Below the pieces are notes generated by a model that was given only the letters and a program-made list of their open reading frames with translations, was not told where the DNA came from and ran no database searches. Source: Megaustenia siamemsis (Eukaryota > Mollusca > Gastropoda > Stylommatophora > Ariophantidae). From it: a stretch of 64,000 nucleotides of DNA. The stretch covers positions 104,631,779 to 104,695,778 of the forward strand of contig JAVIAB010000092.1 of assembly GCA_032433765.1 (NCBI GenBank), read 5' to 3'. How positions within the stretch are numbered: position 1 is the stretch's first letter; each line of letters begins with the position of its first letter. This document shows positions 12,304 to 24,867 of the stretch, piece by piece. The translations under genes were made by a program, and so were the position numbers.

Positions 12304-13292
12304 CCAATCTGCTGTATACAGAGTGCCTTTTCTTTAATGTACCGCTGTAACTAGAAAATTAAAGGGGGAGCCTCATAATTCGAACAGTATCTTCGAATAT
12401 TTCAGAGTTCGAACACTAAATTCAAGAAGATTTTTACCCGATATTCGAGCGATGCATTTACGTTCGAACTGTACGTGCACAGACAGTTGAAAAAAAAAAG
12501 GTTGTCTGTAAATGCATTTAGTGATTTTGTTGTACATCCAGGTCACCATTTGTGCTTGGCTTGAGTTCTTTCAATATTTGTTTTCCGCTTTACTTTTGGT
12601 GTGTTTCGTTATATATAACCATTAAGATTATCTATTAACTATAACATCGTAAAAAGAGGGTGGAAGAAACGAATCCTGAGAGGAACGTTGTAATATCGAC
12701 GATTGAAGTGAACATTGAACTTATCGTGAAGCATGAAAAGCTGTATAAACTTATGGTGAATTCGTAGAAGAGAGAGGAAGAAACCAAAGACCTCAACCAG
12801 AACTGCTAAGGGAAGTAGTACGAGAAAGAGAGGAAAAGAAAGAAAGAGGGAATATCAAAGTTCGCATATTTGGTGTGTTTATGAAGACGAATTCCAGTTC
12901 CAAACAGTAGTCTTTCTCATCTTCTACATCGAGGACACGGGACATCACAAATCTTCACTAAGTTACAGTACATGCAATTTTCATTTTTTTCTATAGCGTT
13001 TAAGTAATACATTATTTTTTCTTTTATACTAAGTTTACTATTTAGAGCGTTTAATTATGTTATTTTTGCTTTTTAATTATATGAATTTGCTGTTAACATT
13101 TCTAAAATTAGTATTGTTTTAGCGTCTAGGAACGTATTATTTCACTTTCCTTTACATCTAATAGAGACAGACTTGGTTCGGCGTCGAACAATTCAAAGCT
13201 CCATCCACCTTGTGGAAAGTATGAAGTTCGAAGTACGAGTCACCACTATTCTTGATATCTCATTTTAAAGAAATACAAAAAGTTTCAGGACA

Positions 13293-13320
13293 TAGATCAG
13301 TTAAAAAAAAAAAAAAAAAA
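13293..13320. repeat. Poly-A tract
   Basis: About 18 consecutive A residues (13303-13320). No element was recognised upstream of it, so it is not assigned to a retrocopy. Confidence 0.6.
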
Positions 13321-13852
13321 GAAATTACAGTTAAATTATTTTTTCCCCTTTTTTTAAACATGTTACCGGCATTGTGAGGATAGCAGGAATTGTATAGAAG
13401 GGCTTGCAAGTCTTTATAATGTTAGAAATGTAGCGTCAAAGTATGGAATGTTTAAAATTCAAAATGCTTTTATAACCTTCAAAATGTATTAGTAACCTTT
13501 AAAATGTATTAGTTACCTTCAAAATGTATTAGTTACCTTCAAAATGTATTAGCAACCTTTAAAATGTATTAGCAACCTTCAAAATGTACTAGCAACCTTT
13601 AAAATGTATTAGCAACCTTTAAAATGTGTTAGCAACCTTTTAAAATGTACTAGCAACCTTCAAAATGTATTAGTTACATTTAAAATTTATTAGCAATCTT
13701 TTAAATGTATTAGTAACCTTCAAAATGTATTAGCAACCTTTAAAATGTATTAGCAACCTTTACAATGTATTAGCAACATTTACAATGTATTAGCAACCTT
13801 TAAAATGTATTAGCAACCTTCAAATGTATTAGTAACCTTCAAAATGTATTAG

Positions 13853-14104
13853 TAAAGTAAAGTACCCCCGTCACGCCAAGTGGCGTATAGGGAAAAATAT
13901 GGTGTTAGTGACCCTATATTTTACAGACCTTCAGCACATGATTTTTGGGGTAATGTGGTCGGTATTACGCCCGTGCTGATTTTACTTTCCCAGAAAAATC
14001 CGTACCCATTTTAAGGCTGGTGAACCCGGAGCCGTCGGTTGGGATCGAACCCTACCCCTTGTCCGTAGTAGTCCAGTTCACTAACCACTGAGCTATCGCG
14101 GCTC
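13853..14104 (-). mobile_element. SINE family 1, full-length copy inside the 20-bp array
   Basis: Minus-strand head gagccgcgatagctcagtgg contains box A, and gggttcgatcccaacc contains box B. The gac-ggctc end pairs with the head. The body is typical (cacattaccccaaaaatcat) and the 3' end is gtgacgggggtactttacttt. Array units flank it on the left. On the right a non-array fragment with a second tRNA-like motif intervenes before the array resumes. Confidence 0.9.
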
Positions 14105-14187
14105 CTACTAATTTTTAGGGAATTAGTAAACCCAGGTGTCCTCGCCAGGATTACGAACCCCGGCTGTTGCCGTGGTAAGCCAACCGT
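14105..14187 (-). other. Second tRNA-like (pol III box A/B-like) fragment next to the SINE
   Basis: On the minus strand, tggcttaccacgg resembles a degenerate box A and ggggttcgtaatcc a box B with one extra base. They are spaced roughly as in a tRNA-derived SINE head. It matches neither of the two SINE families described here. It could be a different SINE's head or the 5' extension of a composite element. Confidence 0.35.
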
Positions 14188-14849
14188 CAAAATGTATTAG
14201 CAACCTTTAAATGTATTAGCAACATTTACAATGTATTAGCAACCTTAAAATATATAAGTAACCTTAAAAATGTATTAGTAACTTTTAAAATGTATTAGTA
14301 ACCTTCAAAATGTATTAGCAACCTTTAAAATGTATTAGCAACATTTACAATGTATTAGCAACCTTAAAATATATAAGTAACCTTAAAAATGTATTAGTAA
14401 CTTTTTAAAATGTATTAGTAACCATCAAAATTTATTAGTAGCCTTCAAAATGTATTAGTTACCTTCAACACGTATTAGTAACGTTCAAAATGCCTCTGTA
14501 GTCTTCCTTGTTGCAACAAACAGATCAAAATTAATATTTTTCTCTTGTGTTATTCCCTGTGTGAAATTTAGGCATCCTTTAAGTACTGTAATGTAATTCT
14601 CAAGACTATATTTGTATGCATTGTCTAAATATTAATGAATTATACGGAATGGCCACTTTCCACATATTGCCGACAACATTTATAAAACCATTATCTTTGT
14701 ATTTCCACAGTACAAGTTACTACTTACATCTTTTTTCGTATCACGCATGAAAATTTCGACAAAGTGGGTGCATCGAAACATTGCCAAAGGTATTTGGGAT
14801 AATTTCTTAAAGCTGAAGATTATACATATTTGTATATATAGTGGGGTAG

Positions 14850-15000
14850 ATGTCCAACAGAGGTCAGATGCAGAATGTCTTAGATAAAAGCAGCTTTCCA
14901 AAAAATGAAGAAGATGCTGTGCAAACCATTTTTGACAATAAAACAAGAACACGAGTTCTTAAATGTTATGTAGAGCGTCTTAACATATGGATGTAAATCG
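14850..15000 (+). mobile_element. LINE family A fragment (post-palm segment)
   Basis: The reading EVRCRMS, KAAFQKMKKMLCKPFLT, then EFLNVM and a SVLTYGCKS-like run parallels the family A segment EVRCRLAQAKSAFQK seen on the minus strand near 26.1 kb. It is short, contains stops and is decayed. Confidence 0.65.
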
Positions 15001-15800
15001 TGTTCTTATTGTCCATGATCTATCTTATTCCATCTAACTACTTCACTATATTGCTACAACTAGAGTTGTAGTTCCAGGATTCAGAACGTTCTATTGATTA
15101 GTTATAATTTGCTATTCTTCTCCATCGTCCCTCGCTCTCATAATAACTACATTAATTTTGCTCCTAAAATTGGTTTGCCTTAAGCTATAATCGTCACCAG
15201 CAGGGGCCCTTCCAAGATAAAGTTCCGGTGTCATTACAGACTGATGGAATTCCGTTTCTTTTATATTTGTGTAAATTTACGTTATGTCGCAGTTTACAAC
15301 ATAACTTAGATATCTGCTTCTTTCGGCTTGACACAATTAATTACGACAAGAGTAAAAAATAAAGTTTAGTTCCTGAAATGCTGATTGCCTCATTCTACTT
15401 GTGATTTTAATGCGATATCAGGGTGTCCCAAAATGTTGTAAGCACAACAGTACCAATCTCCAGAACTTTAAATGGTTAGTGAAAAGGTAAACAAAAAATT
15501 AATAGTGGAATGGAACAAATGGAAAATACATCAACAACAACATTGCAGGATAAAATACGATTATTAAAGATGGTTAATATGGCAACAATATTAGTTGTAT
15601 TATTTACTATATTGTTGGTTGTTTTGTAATATTGAAGCATTTACTTTAATACATTGCATTTTTCGTTAGTTTTGAATGCGTTATTTGATTTATTATCCCT
15701 TTGGTGCTTCCATTATTCAATTATTTACTAAGATCACAAAAATACAATTTTGAAATAACAACATATATATTAATAATAAATTTGGTCTAAATGTCCAATG
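15001..15800. other. Non-coding AT-rich spacer
   Basis: No feature could be supported apart from ordinary AT-rich sequence. Confidence 0.45.
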
Positions 15801-15807
15801 TAAAATG

Positions 15808-16240
15808 TTATTGAGTTATTTGCGGGTCATCATCAGTGCACTCCGAACATGTCCATAGGTGCACAGCTCCCCTCCTCAGCAATTCCCTCAGTGTCCAGCG
15901 ACTGACGACTCCAGTTCTATGTTGGTTGATAAGTCTTCTTATACGACAACTACGTTTCTCATTTCTGGCTATGCCCATCTTAACTCCCATTTCCATCATC
16001 CGAAGAAGTGACGTGGATCTGTGTTTGTCGAAGTCCTGTGCTCTTCCCACATCTCGGCGGGCATTGATGATGTCCCCCCGATCCATTGGTTGCCCGTCCT
16101 CAACGACAGCGCAGCTAGCCAACAAGTCCGCTCTTTCATTGTGGAAATGTCCAATGTAAAATGTATGGAAATCAGCTGCCAAACGTATGCAAATGTTCTG
16201 AATGAACCGTCTACTAAAGCTTTATCTGCACGCTAGTTGA
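15808..16240 (-). mobile_element. Non-LTR retrotransposon 3' end with RNase H-like C-terminus
   Basis: The 124-codon minus-strand frame contains IGHFHNERADLLAS, which fits the conserved (G)NERAD-LA motif of the RNase H domain of I-clade-like LINEs. It is followed by RIRRLINQHRTGVVS, WTLRELLRRG, HLWTCSECTDDDPQITQ and a stop. The HLWTCSEC part resembles the short Cys-containing C-terminus of such proteins. The frame appears to extend upstream to about 16240. A second, more decayed copy is on the plus strand at 52.6-53.85 kb, where GRADSLACSDVIDDGQS aligns with this motif. Reverse transcriptase is absent here, so it is a 5'-truncated copy. Confidence 0.75.
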
Positions 16241-16489
16241 GTATTTATGTTCTCATGTACTCAATAGCAGTATTATAGATTTTCTACAAATCGTAAGTAA
16301 ACCCGTACTCAAGGTGTATTGGCGATGCGATTAATGAGACCTGTCAGACAATACAAACACTATGACAATAGGTAATATATTATAGAGTTTCAACTGATCC
16401 AGTGTATAAAATTCGAGGGAGTATGTAATTAATAAGTTATAATAAGTAACAATAATGTGTCAATTAACTGACACAGCAACAGTGTGTAA

Positions 16490-18215
16490 TTATACTCTAC
16501 ACTACTATACTGAGATCTACGCCGTTCTGCTCTACCTTACCCAACCCTATCCAACCCAACCTTACACTACCCTACCTTGCCCTACCCTACTCAATTCTTC
16601 TGTGCTCTACTCTTGTCTACTCTACTATACATTGCTCTACTCTACTCCACTATAATCTGTCTACTCTACTGTGTCTACTCTTCTCTGCTCTACTCCTCTT
16701 AACGCCGCTCTACTCTGTCTACTCTTCTCTACTTTACTCTCTTCTGCTCTTCTCTAATGCGCTCAACCCGCTCTGTCCTTTCTAATCTACTTTACTCTAC
16801 TCTTCTCTACTCCGTTCTACTCTGTCTACTCCGCTTTACACCGCTCTACTCTGTTTACTCCACTCTACTCTTCTCTACTATGTCTACTCTAGTCTACTCT
16901 AGTCAACTCTACTCTACATTGCCTACTCTCCTCTATCAAATTTTACTCTACTCTACTCTACTCTACTCTACTCTACTCTACTCTACTCTACTCTACTCTA
17001 CTCTACTCTACTCGTATCTACTGTCTATTCTATTATGTCTAATCTATTATGTCTAATCTATTATGTATAATCTACCATGTCTAATATACCATGTCTAATC
17101 TATTATGTCTAATCTACCATGTCTAATATATTATGTCTAATCTGTTATGTCTAATCTATTATGTATAATCTACCATGTCTAATCTACCATGTCTCCTCTA
17201 CTATGTCTAATCCACCATGTCTAATCTACCATGTCTAATCTACTATACTCTGTCTACTCCACTCTACTCTGTCTACTCCACTCTACTCTGTCTACTCCAC
17301 TCTACTCTACTCTGCTCCCTCTACTTTGTCTATTTTGTTCTACTCTCTTCTACTCTACTGTCTGCTCTTCTCTAATATACTATAATCTACTACACTCTAC
17401 TACATTTTACTCTGGCTACTCTGTTCTACACTACTCTAATCTGACTACTGTACTCTATTCTATTCTACTGTTTTTACTACTCTACCGTATTTTACTCGAC
17501 TCTATCTACTCTACTATCCTTTACTCTATTCTACTCCACTATGTTGACTCTACTCTACCTTGTCTACTCTACTATATTCTATTCTACTCTCCTTTTTTTC
17601 AGTCTTCTCTAATTTACTTTGTTTATTCGACTCTACTTTATTAAACTCTACTCTGTCCACTCTACTCTGTCTACTCTACTCTTCTCTTCTCTACTCTGTC
17701 TGCTCGGCTTTACCTTGTCTACCCTATTTTACTATATTCTACTCTTCTCTATTCTGTCTGCACTGCTTTTCTCTGCTCTACACTACTCTGCTCTGGTCTA
17801 CTCTACTCTGTCTACTCTACTGTCTACTATTTCTAGTCTACTGCCACCTCTACTCTACTCTATTCTACTCTACTCTATTCTGCCTACTCTAGTCTGTTAT
17901 CAAATTGTTTCTTCTATGCGCTACTGTCTACTCTGATTTATACTGTTTACTCTATTCTACACTATTCTGTCTACTCTACTCCACTATATACTCTACTCTA
18001 GTCTATTTTACTCCACTCTACTCCGCTCTACTGTCTAGTTTATTCAGCTCTAGTCTACTTCGCTCTACGCTGCTCTGCAAGGCTCATCTCTGTTTATTCT
18101 ACTCTACACCACTATTTATTATACTCTATCTATTCTACTCTACACCACTATTTATTATACTCCATCTATTCTACTCTACACCACTATTTATTATACTCTA
18201 TCTATTCTACTCACA
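16490..18215. repeat. TCTAC-type pentanucleotide satellite field
   Basis: About 1.7 kb dominated by tctac/ctcta words. A perfect run lies at about 16944-17012, and a sub-array of tctaatctaccatg/tctaatctattatg lies at 17035-17245. A 47-bp higher unit (ctattctactctacaccact plus atttattatactctat) repeats about three times at 18100-18215. The numerous Leu/Tyr/Ser-rich open frames here are artefacts of the pentamer reading in three phases. Confidence 0.92.
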
Positions 18216-19428
18216 TTTCTCGAAACATGATCATAATTATTGTCCCATTAACAAGCCGGTGCTACGGAGTTCGTGCAGTTGGATAAGTCATCTTCAATGC
18301 TTTCGTAAATGGTTGGCGGGTGGACGGGCGGGCTGGATGAAAAAGGGATCTGAGGACTACGAGTTGTCCGCCTTGCACTGAAGATGACCGGTCGAGTATT
18401 GTCCTTCAGATTTTGATTGCAGACATGTCGAATCGATCATTTCATTCCTGACCCTATCGTCTCTTGATGTATACATCTTTGTCTGACCTATCTTCTCTCC
18501 CTCCCTTAAGAAATCAGAAACAAACCTGACGTGTCCTCCGTGTGCAGAGTCTGACCGCATTCAGTGTCACTGCCAGCGAGATTATTTGAGGTTTGGTTTG
18601 AACTCCAGCGTGCGTTTGACAGTACACCATTGGTAACGTGGTCACTTCTGAGCCATCCAGGAGCTTCATACATGCCCACACAGTGTATTACGTAACATAG
18701 TATACGCGCTAATCAAAACCACTACGTGATTCGTGTTCTGTGTAAGCAGCTATGCTATCGCCGACTTTGGTATTTCGAACAACATCATCTTTCTAGACAC
18801 CGCATTTCCACAATTTATCCCACTAGCCAACGCGCAGCCTTCCTAGAGAGTCACAATTCCCCAACCACCGTACCCAGAACCGTCTGTGTAGGGGATGCGG
18901 TTCTGACATGATTACTTTGCTTTACAGCTCTTTTTATTTGTTATCTATCCAGTACTTGCCAGCCTCAAATTATCCAAATCACATAGTCGTTCTTACCGAC
19001 GCCACCACTTCTGTCTTTCAAGATTTTCAGCGCATGAGATCTGTTCTTGGTCGCACCCTTTTGCGAGTGAGTCCAACGTGCCTCAATTATCGGATTGTTG
19101 TATTTCTGGTGCATCCCAACACATCCCCTAGGCCTTCGTTATGGACCCTTTTCCAACCTTGTGATTCGCTTTGACGAGAGGAAAGCTCATCCAGACAATA
19201 GTCCATCACTGAAATCACTGTTGATTGCATCAGCATGAACAACAACGATTGCTGGAGGTCCGTTTTGACCGTGATCTTGATTGATGTGTTCCCTTCTTGC
19301 CTTTTCAATAACATTAACATGATATTTGAAGGGGGAGTTGGGGTGGGGGCGCTATTAAAAGTGATTTCTAAATAATTAGAGTGTTACCCATCTCGATATC
19401 TGGGTCAATGCAGCTTATGACGGGCAGG
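18216..19428. other. Non-coding stretch with a 14-bp inverted repeat
   Basis: gtcatcttcaatgc (18287-18300) and gcactgaagatgac (18375-18388) form an inverted repeat with one mismatch around a 74-bp loop. No transposon hallmarks such as a target duplication were found. Nothing else is recognised through 19428. Confidence 0.4.
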
Positions 19429-20545
19429 TGTAACAGTATATGTGATTAAAGCATGGGTCAGGTAACTCAGCTGGTACCCATTTCTTAACAGCTTATAACA
19501 GTGGCATAGAATAGCAGTCATCTGTTAGTGACAGAATGACAAGTTGTGCGAACGGAAAGTTCATAGCGGTTAGTGGACAAGCCAAGGAGGATGGAGGGTG
19601 ACAATTAGTGGGTGCAGAATAGTAGTCAGACACACGTTCTCGGAGAATGGACATTCTATAGTTGTGAAAGTGTGAGTCAACACATGGCTTGACTCGTCAG
19701 GTAAATAGGTTGACAAACAACTTCCAGGACAGGTCAAAGTCATGAAGTAAACTTCATTATTTTGAAAGTCAGGAAAGGTCAAGCTGACCAGAGGTTACTT
19801 TGGAATCACAAACAAATCTGTTTGGACCATCCTAAAACGTAAGAGTTCACTGAAAGTACCAAAATGTTGGCTATTGTGATAGTTTGGAGGCGGAAGTCAC
19901 AGAGCGGTCAACTTTGCGACGGTTTCGCGACAATTCCATTGGATGCAGGTATTCCACAGGTAGAATTATGTTTGGGTATTTAAGCTTCGACACAATAGGT
20001 TTTCAGTACTTAGGTACGCAATTTCGAACAGACAAGTAGTTAGACTCAAGATTTAAGCAGTTAGGAGGAAGACAGCCTAGTCATGAAGAACTTTCGGAGG
20101 CAGTCAGACAGACAATAGTTTTCAGTTTTAAGAGTTTGTAAGTTAGACCGTATTAAATAGTAGTTATCCCAGTTAGTCAAGTATCATAAATGTGGATTAG
20201 TCAAGCTCAGAGTAGAGAACATAGGAAAGGATAGCAGTGACTTAGTAGTTGAGCAGCAGATGAACCAGAACAAGTGAATTAGAACATAGAGAACATTTAG
20301 TTGGGAAAGTGTTGTTAAGAGTGTTTCAAGTTGTGCTTCAGAGGAGAAAATAATAACTAAGTTGTGAGAGAGCGATTTGTACAATATTCACTTGTTGACA
20401 TTTCAATAGATTTTCGGTGATAACCTCTGAATGTCCATTATTATTAAGAACAGTAATTCTAAGATAAGTGCTTCCACTAGTATGTGTCACGTGCCAAGTT
20501 AAAGATCAATAAACTTGATTTTGTATTAAGACTGAATAGTCTGTG
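19429..20545 (+). other. Candidate LTR-like regulatory region (unproven)
   Basis: The block starts tgtaacag, a common LTR 5' terminus. It has a TATA-like gtatttaagc at about 19976-19985 and a polyadenylation-like aataaa at 20508-20513, with few open frames. That layout is what a solo LTR would show. However, I could not find a matching ca-3' terminus, a target-site duplication, a primer-binding site or any gag/pol, so the call is weak. It may simply be host sequence. Confidence 0.2.
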
Positions 20546-22850
20546 ATGATTAACGTTTTTGATTATAAGTGTATTGTGCTGTGATGACTCGAAATATAAA
20601 GTCTAACGACAAACAAGAAAGATACATATTAACATCAGAAAAATTACACAGTGTGTCCATTCCATTATTTAGCGAACACCATATGACAGAAGCCTTGCCT
20701 GGATTAATGAGTGCATTATCGCTTTTGAACCATCTCTTATCTCCTTTCTTTTCTCACCTCCTGTTTGACCCCTCACACCCTGACGTGATCTTCCAAGGGC
20801 GATATTCTAGGTCTATATGATAAATCTATGTACGTTGGCACTCTTGCACAGGCAGGTATCATGATTCCTATTTACCAAATTATACTTATAATTACAACTG
20901 CACTGCTATGATTTGTCTATTCTTCACTTACATTTATTATCCTTATCAAAACATATTCTTTATACTCCTGTTTTACTTTACCGCTCCCCCCCCCCCTTTT
21001 TTTTCTACTCCTGTGTGACACTCCACCATCATCCACCCCAGTCCTCCATAATCCTCCTGTTACGTAACATTAATTGCCATTTTTATCTGAGTCACGGCTG
21101 GCTATGTTTACTCGTTTTCACTCTATCAATGCACACTTCCCTATCTCAAGTGATTACCTGTGTCTCTCTTCACTGCTTCTCACACTTCATTCTATCACCG
21201 TCTAATCTCGTCCGACTTCTCGCCACGTGACAGATCTTCCCCCTCCCCTTCTTACGTCTCATCCCATTTGCCTCACACTCGCTGGGAGCATTTGAATCTT
21301 GCCTCAGTTTAAGTCGCTTTAATTATTTATATATATTTTACCTTACTAATTTTTACATATCTTTTTTTTATCCTCCGATATGTAGCATACCTCTCTTTTG
21401 TTTAATCATTTCATGTCTTATCCTTCTTTTTTTCTCCTTTATTTACCTGTCCTGCTCATATTAAACGTAGTACAATATACCTATCTTTATTTCGTTGTTC
21501 GTTTATGTTCTTGCTTTCTTAGGAAGGCCGCATGTAGGTCGACACGTCAGTATTTTGTGTTCCTTTTTTGTAGAGCTGTCACCATTCCTAGTAGGAGTGT
21601 ACGTTACATCCCCATAATCTACTCCTGCTACAGCTTTACCGCACCACTGCAATTATTTTCCGATTCCCTCCAGTTAAAGAATCTTTCGCATTTGACAATT
21701 TGAAAATAGTAAGCCAAAAATGGCCGCCGCCCGGGTAAAAATTGGTAAGCAAAATCTACCAATGCATAAACTGATGTGACTATGTGCACACATATTGGGG
21801 CTTTGCGAGACAACAAATTCATGGCCTCTTAATGGGTGAGCGCTAAGAAGTAGTTATTACGTCGCAAAAATGTTCATAACCAAAGCTGAAAATGTAATAG
21901 CTTTGATAGTATTATTTGATATTATACGGCCAGTATACATTCTTGGAACACTTCATGTATTCCACTATCGAAATCTTCAATGTTTATTTTGTTTCTGGTC
22001 AAATAATCCACAGTACCTTTGTTGGTTATTGCAAAACGTTGTCACGTTAATTGTTTTTTTTTGTGTTGCGCAATTAATTTATGATTTTTTTGGGTTTCGT
22101 GACATTTTATTTGGCAATTGTATTGTCAATTAAAAGTTGTCACGACTTGCTCGGTCCGTGCAGTAGATATACAAATATTGTTTTTCTCAATTGTTACATC
22201 GTTTTCATTATGGACTACACTGGTGTTGTCTTGCTGGCGAACGTATAATCTTTAATTTATGGTAATGGTGTTTAAACTATCTTGAGACACACTGAATTAG
22301 ATAATCTTTTCTGGGATTTTGTCTAGGATTCTTGATAGTCTTTTCATTCGCGTGCAGAATTGGAAATTTGACAGGTTCCTTTGCACGGAGAAATTATTTC
22401 TTTGTATATATTTCCCTGAAAATCAACTTCTATGCAAGATATCTTTGGAAATTCGCCTATGTTCTTATAACTTACTCGACGTGATGGTTAGGAATGTTTA
22501 TGCAACGTGATACAATTCAACTAGTCCCAATTGTGTCGTCCCGAGCTATGTACGTGAAAAATTGGCTTATTTTTCTTCTGAGACTAAACAACGTTCACGA
22601 TTTTCTGCCATAAAATAGCAAGTCGGTACATTTGGGAGTTTGTGGTAAGTTTATTTTCTAAAATATGTCCTATATATGTACGCTTGGTTTAACTGGAATG
22701 CTCCCTAAACATTTAGGATTTTGACGGTTATTTGACACAAACTAAGTAACTAAAAACTAGAATTGCTTCCATTTTATTATAGGTCATGATCATCGACAAC
22801 GATGTTACAAATACAAGTACCCAGATCCAGAGCTTCATAGTAAAATAAAA
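20546..22850. other. Non-coding AT-rich stretch
   Basis: Several short open frames exist, rich in Leu/Phe/Ser because of pyrimidine-rich sequence, but none shows a domain. No tandem repeat or RNA gene was seen. Confidence 0.45.
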
Positions 22851-22854
22851 GTAA

Positions 22855-22896
22855 TGAGCCCTGTAACGCCAAGTGATGTATAGGGAATATGGTGTT
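22855..22896 (-). mobile_element. SINE family 1, 3'-terminal scrap fused to a LINE tail
   Basis: The plus strand reads ccctgtaacgccaagtgatg then tatagggaatatggtgtt, the reverse complement of the SINE 3' end. It stops exactly where the (TCA)n tail of the adjacent LINE begins. Confidence 0.7.
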
Positions 22897-23308
22897 CATC
22901 ATCATCATCATCATCAAGTACCGGGTCTGCTGGCGTAGGTGATCATGTCTCTCCACAATTTTCGATCTCGACATTTATTTATCATTTCTGTTGTTGACCT
23001 TTGCCAAGCCATTCTATTGTGTCTGGTATCTTTTCTCTTTTTACTTACCTCTATCTCTTCGTCCCTCAATTTTCCCAGTTGTTACAATATATTCCAGTTC
23101 TCTTCTCATTACATGGCCAAAAAAATTATGATTGTTTCTTCCTAATATTGGAAATGAGCTCTCTCTTTGTTTTGGCCTCTTTCAGAACGTTTTATTACTC
23201 TTCTTAGCTCTCCATGGTATTCTCAACATTCTTCTGTAAAACCACATTTCTACAGCCTCCAGTGATTTTCTTGTCTGTTGTCCTATTTTTCAACATCAGA
23301 ATTACTTT
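22897..23308 (-). mobile_element. LINE family A 3' end
   Basis: On the plus strand it starts with a (TCA)n tail (22897-22916), then agtaccgggtctgctggcgt. It carries the family's C-terminal coding sequence in reverse, matching the 25.6-kb copy (gatcatgtctctccacaatt). On the minus strand it would encode the end of the reverse transcriptase ORF (basic KR-rich C-terminus ending in DRKLWRDMIT-like sequence). No catalytic domain is present. Confidence 0.82.
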
Positions 23309-23350
23309 GTTGATTTGGATTATCTAACTTGGAAGAGTGAACTAGCTAGT

Positions 23351-23617
23351 AAAGTAAACAAAAAAGGTAAATTACCCCTGTCACGCCAAATGGCGTATAG
23401 GGAATATGGTGTTAGTGACCATAAATTCTACAGACCTTCTACACATGATTTTTGGGGTAATGTGGTCGTTATCACGCCCGTGCCGCTTTACTTTCCCAGA
23501 AAAAAAAATCCGGTACCCATTAAAGGCTGGGTGAAACGGAAGCAGTCGGTTGGGATCGAACCCTACCTCTTGTCCTTTGTAGTCCAGTTCACTAACCACT
23601 GAGCTATCGCGGCTCCC
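23351..23617 (-). mobile_element. SINE family 1, full-length copy with 12-bp target-site duplication
   Basis: gaactagctagt occurs at 23339-23350 and 23618-23629, directly bounding the element. The minus strand begins gggagccgcgatagctcag (box A). It continues gggttcgatcccaaccgact (box B), ggatttttttttctgggaaa, cacattaccccaaaaatcat and ccatttggcgtgacaggggt. It ends in a tttacttt(ac) tail. The clean duplication shows insertion by target-primed reverse transcription. Confidence 0.93.
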
Positions 23618-23629
23618 GAACTAGCTAGT

Positions 23630-24865
23630 GTCAGGTTCAAACTTGTGCCGTATATTTGTTCTTTATTTAAAATTTGTGAAAATAAAAATAAAATCAACGA
23701 CAGAACGCGGGAGAAAATAAATATACGATCTCCCAGATTCATGTCGCGGTTAGGTTCCAGGTAAAAAAAAGCAAATTTCAACGTAGACGTCGTTAATTTG
23801 TGTTCGCTCGTGTGCGTTCCCTCGATGTGAAAGAAAGTTACACCTCTTCGTCATCCGCACTTATAAGGATGTTATGATGGCGTAAATGCGTTGTGTTGTG
23901 GTTTGCGGTAGAGCTGTGATTTTTTTCTGCTTTCGGCCTGTCATATCCGACTTCAGTATGGTCTTTCTTAGTACTGGATTATCTTTCCTCTCGATCCCTT
24001 CTCACATTTCAGGACTAGGTTGGTTATTCTGTTACTAGAGGCACCTTAAGTAGATGGAGGGCCTGGATAGTCCTGGTTCACATATTCTGGCGGAAACCAT
24101 CAGCTATGAGTCGCTATCAACCTTCAGGCCTGTTGCTGTCGAGAATCTCTGTCCCACAAGACACAGTTAAAGACACTTATAAATAAATGGGTTATGTAAA
24201 CATTTTAAAAGTGTTCTGTTCACTTAAATAAAAATCAATATATTTATTATTGAACTGATAGATTTTGAATGAGTGATTGAGAGTGGGAGTGAAGAAAGCT
24301 ATTAAGACATAAGTTTTCTCTCTTAATCGTTGTTGGGGAGATTAGAATATGGCTCTCTCGAATAACAACTGAAGGATGCAGTAAGCGCTTGGACCTCACC
24401 ATGATCTAAGGTAAACTTGGGTAAAGTGGAATCTGTGTTCATTTCAAATCCCTCAAATCTGTGTCGAGAAATGCTCGAGGGAACTGGTATCACCTCATGA
24501 CGAGGTGGTTGTGACAGATGATGGTTTTAGATCTCATTCGTGTTGAAATATCTGTTCACTTGTATATTAAAAACATGCCCAATTCTTGCTAACGTTCAGT
24601 CTTCTTCATGCTTTGCTGTACAAACAGTGCCCATTGGGTTTTGTTCATGTCAACTTCTCACTCTTTGAGAATCTTTTTATTTCAGAATAAAACTGTCATA
24701 GCTTGATCCAAATGCTCAAAACACCTTAGATATACTTTTTATTGATAAGGATCGAGAATATAATACATTTGCATGTTTATTGTTTTCATGTTGAGCTACT
24801 CGCTTTGGTCGAGTCTGGGTGTGATGATTTTATAATTCTTCACTATAGGATTCAATAAATTCAAC
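23630..24865. other. Non-coding AT-rich stretch
   Basis: No supported feature. No homology is recognisable by eye. Confidence 0.4.
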
Positions 24866-24867
24866 AT

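Larger units (their letters stand above)
13458..14505. repeat. 20-bp minisatellite split by a retroelement
   Basis: Units of caaccttcaaaatgtattag (20 bp, variants taacctt, tttaaaatg, acatttacaatg) occupy 13458-13852 and resume at 14188-14505, about 35 units in all. The intervening 0.33 kb is SINE family 1 plus a second tRNA-like fragment. A block of about four units (14210-14290) is repeated nearly unchanged at 14325-14410 (acatttacaatgtattagca, then ccttaaaatatataagtaac), so array growth also occurred by multi-unit duplication. Confidence 0.92.

Noticed and set aside
16757..18381. Several Leu/Tyr/Ser-rich frames of 99-158 codons
   Set aside because: They are readings of the TCTAC pentanucleotide field in different phases.
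18287..18388. MITE suggested by a 14-bp inverted repeat
   Set aside because: One mismatch, no target duplication and no second copy in the window.
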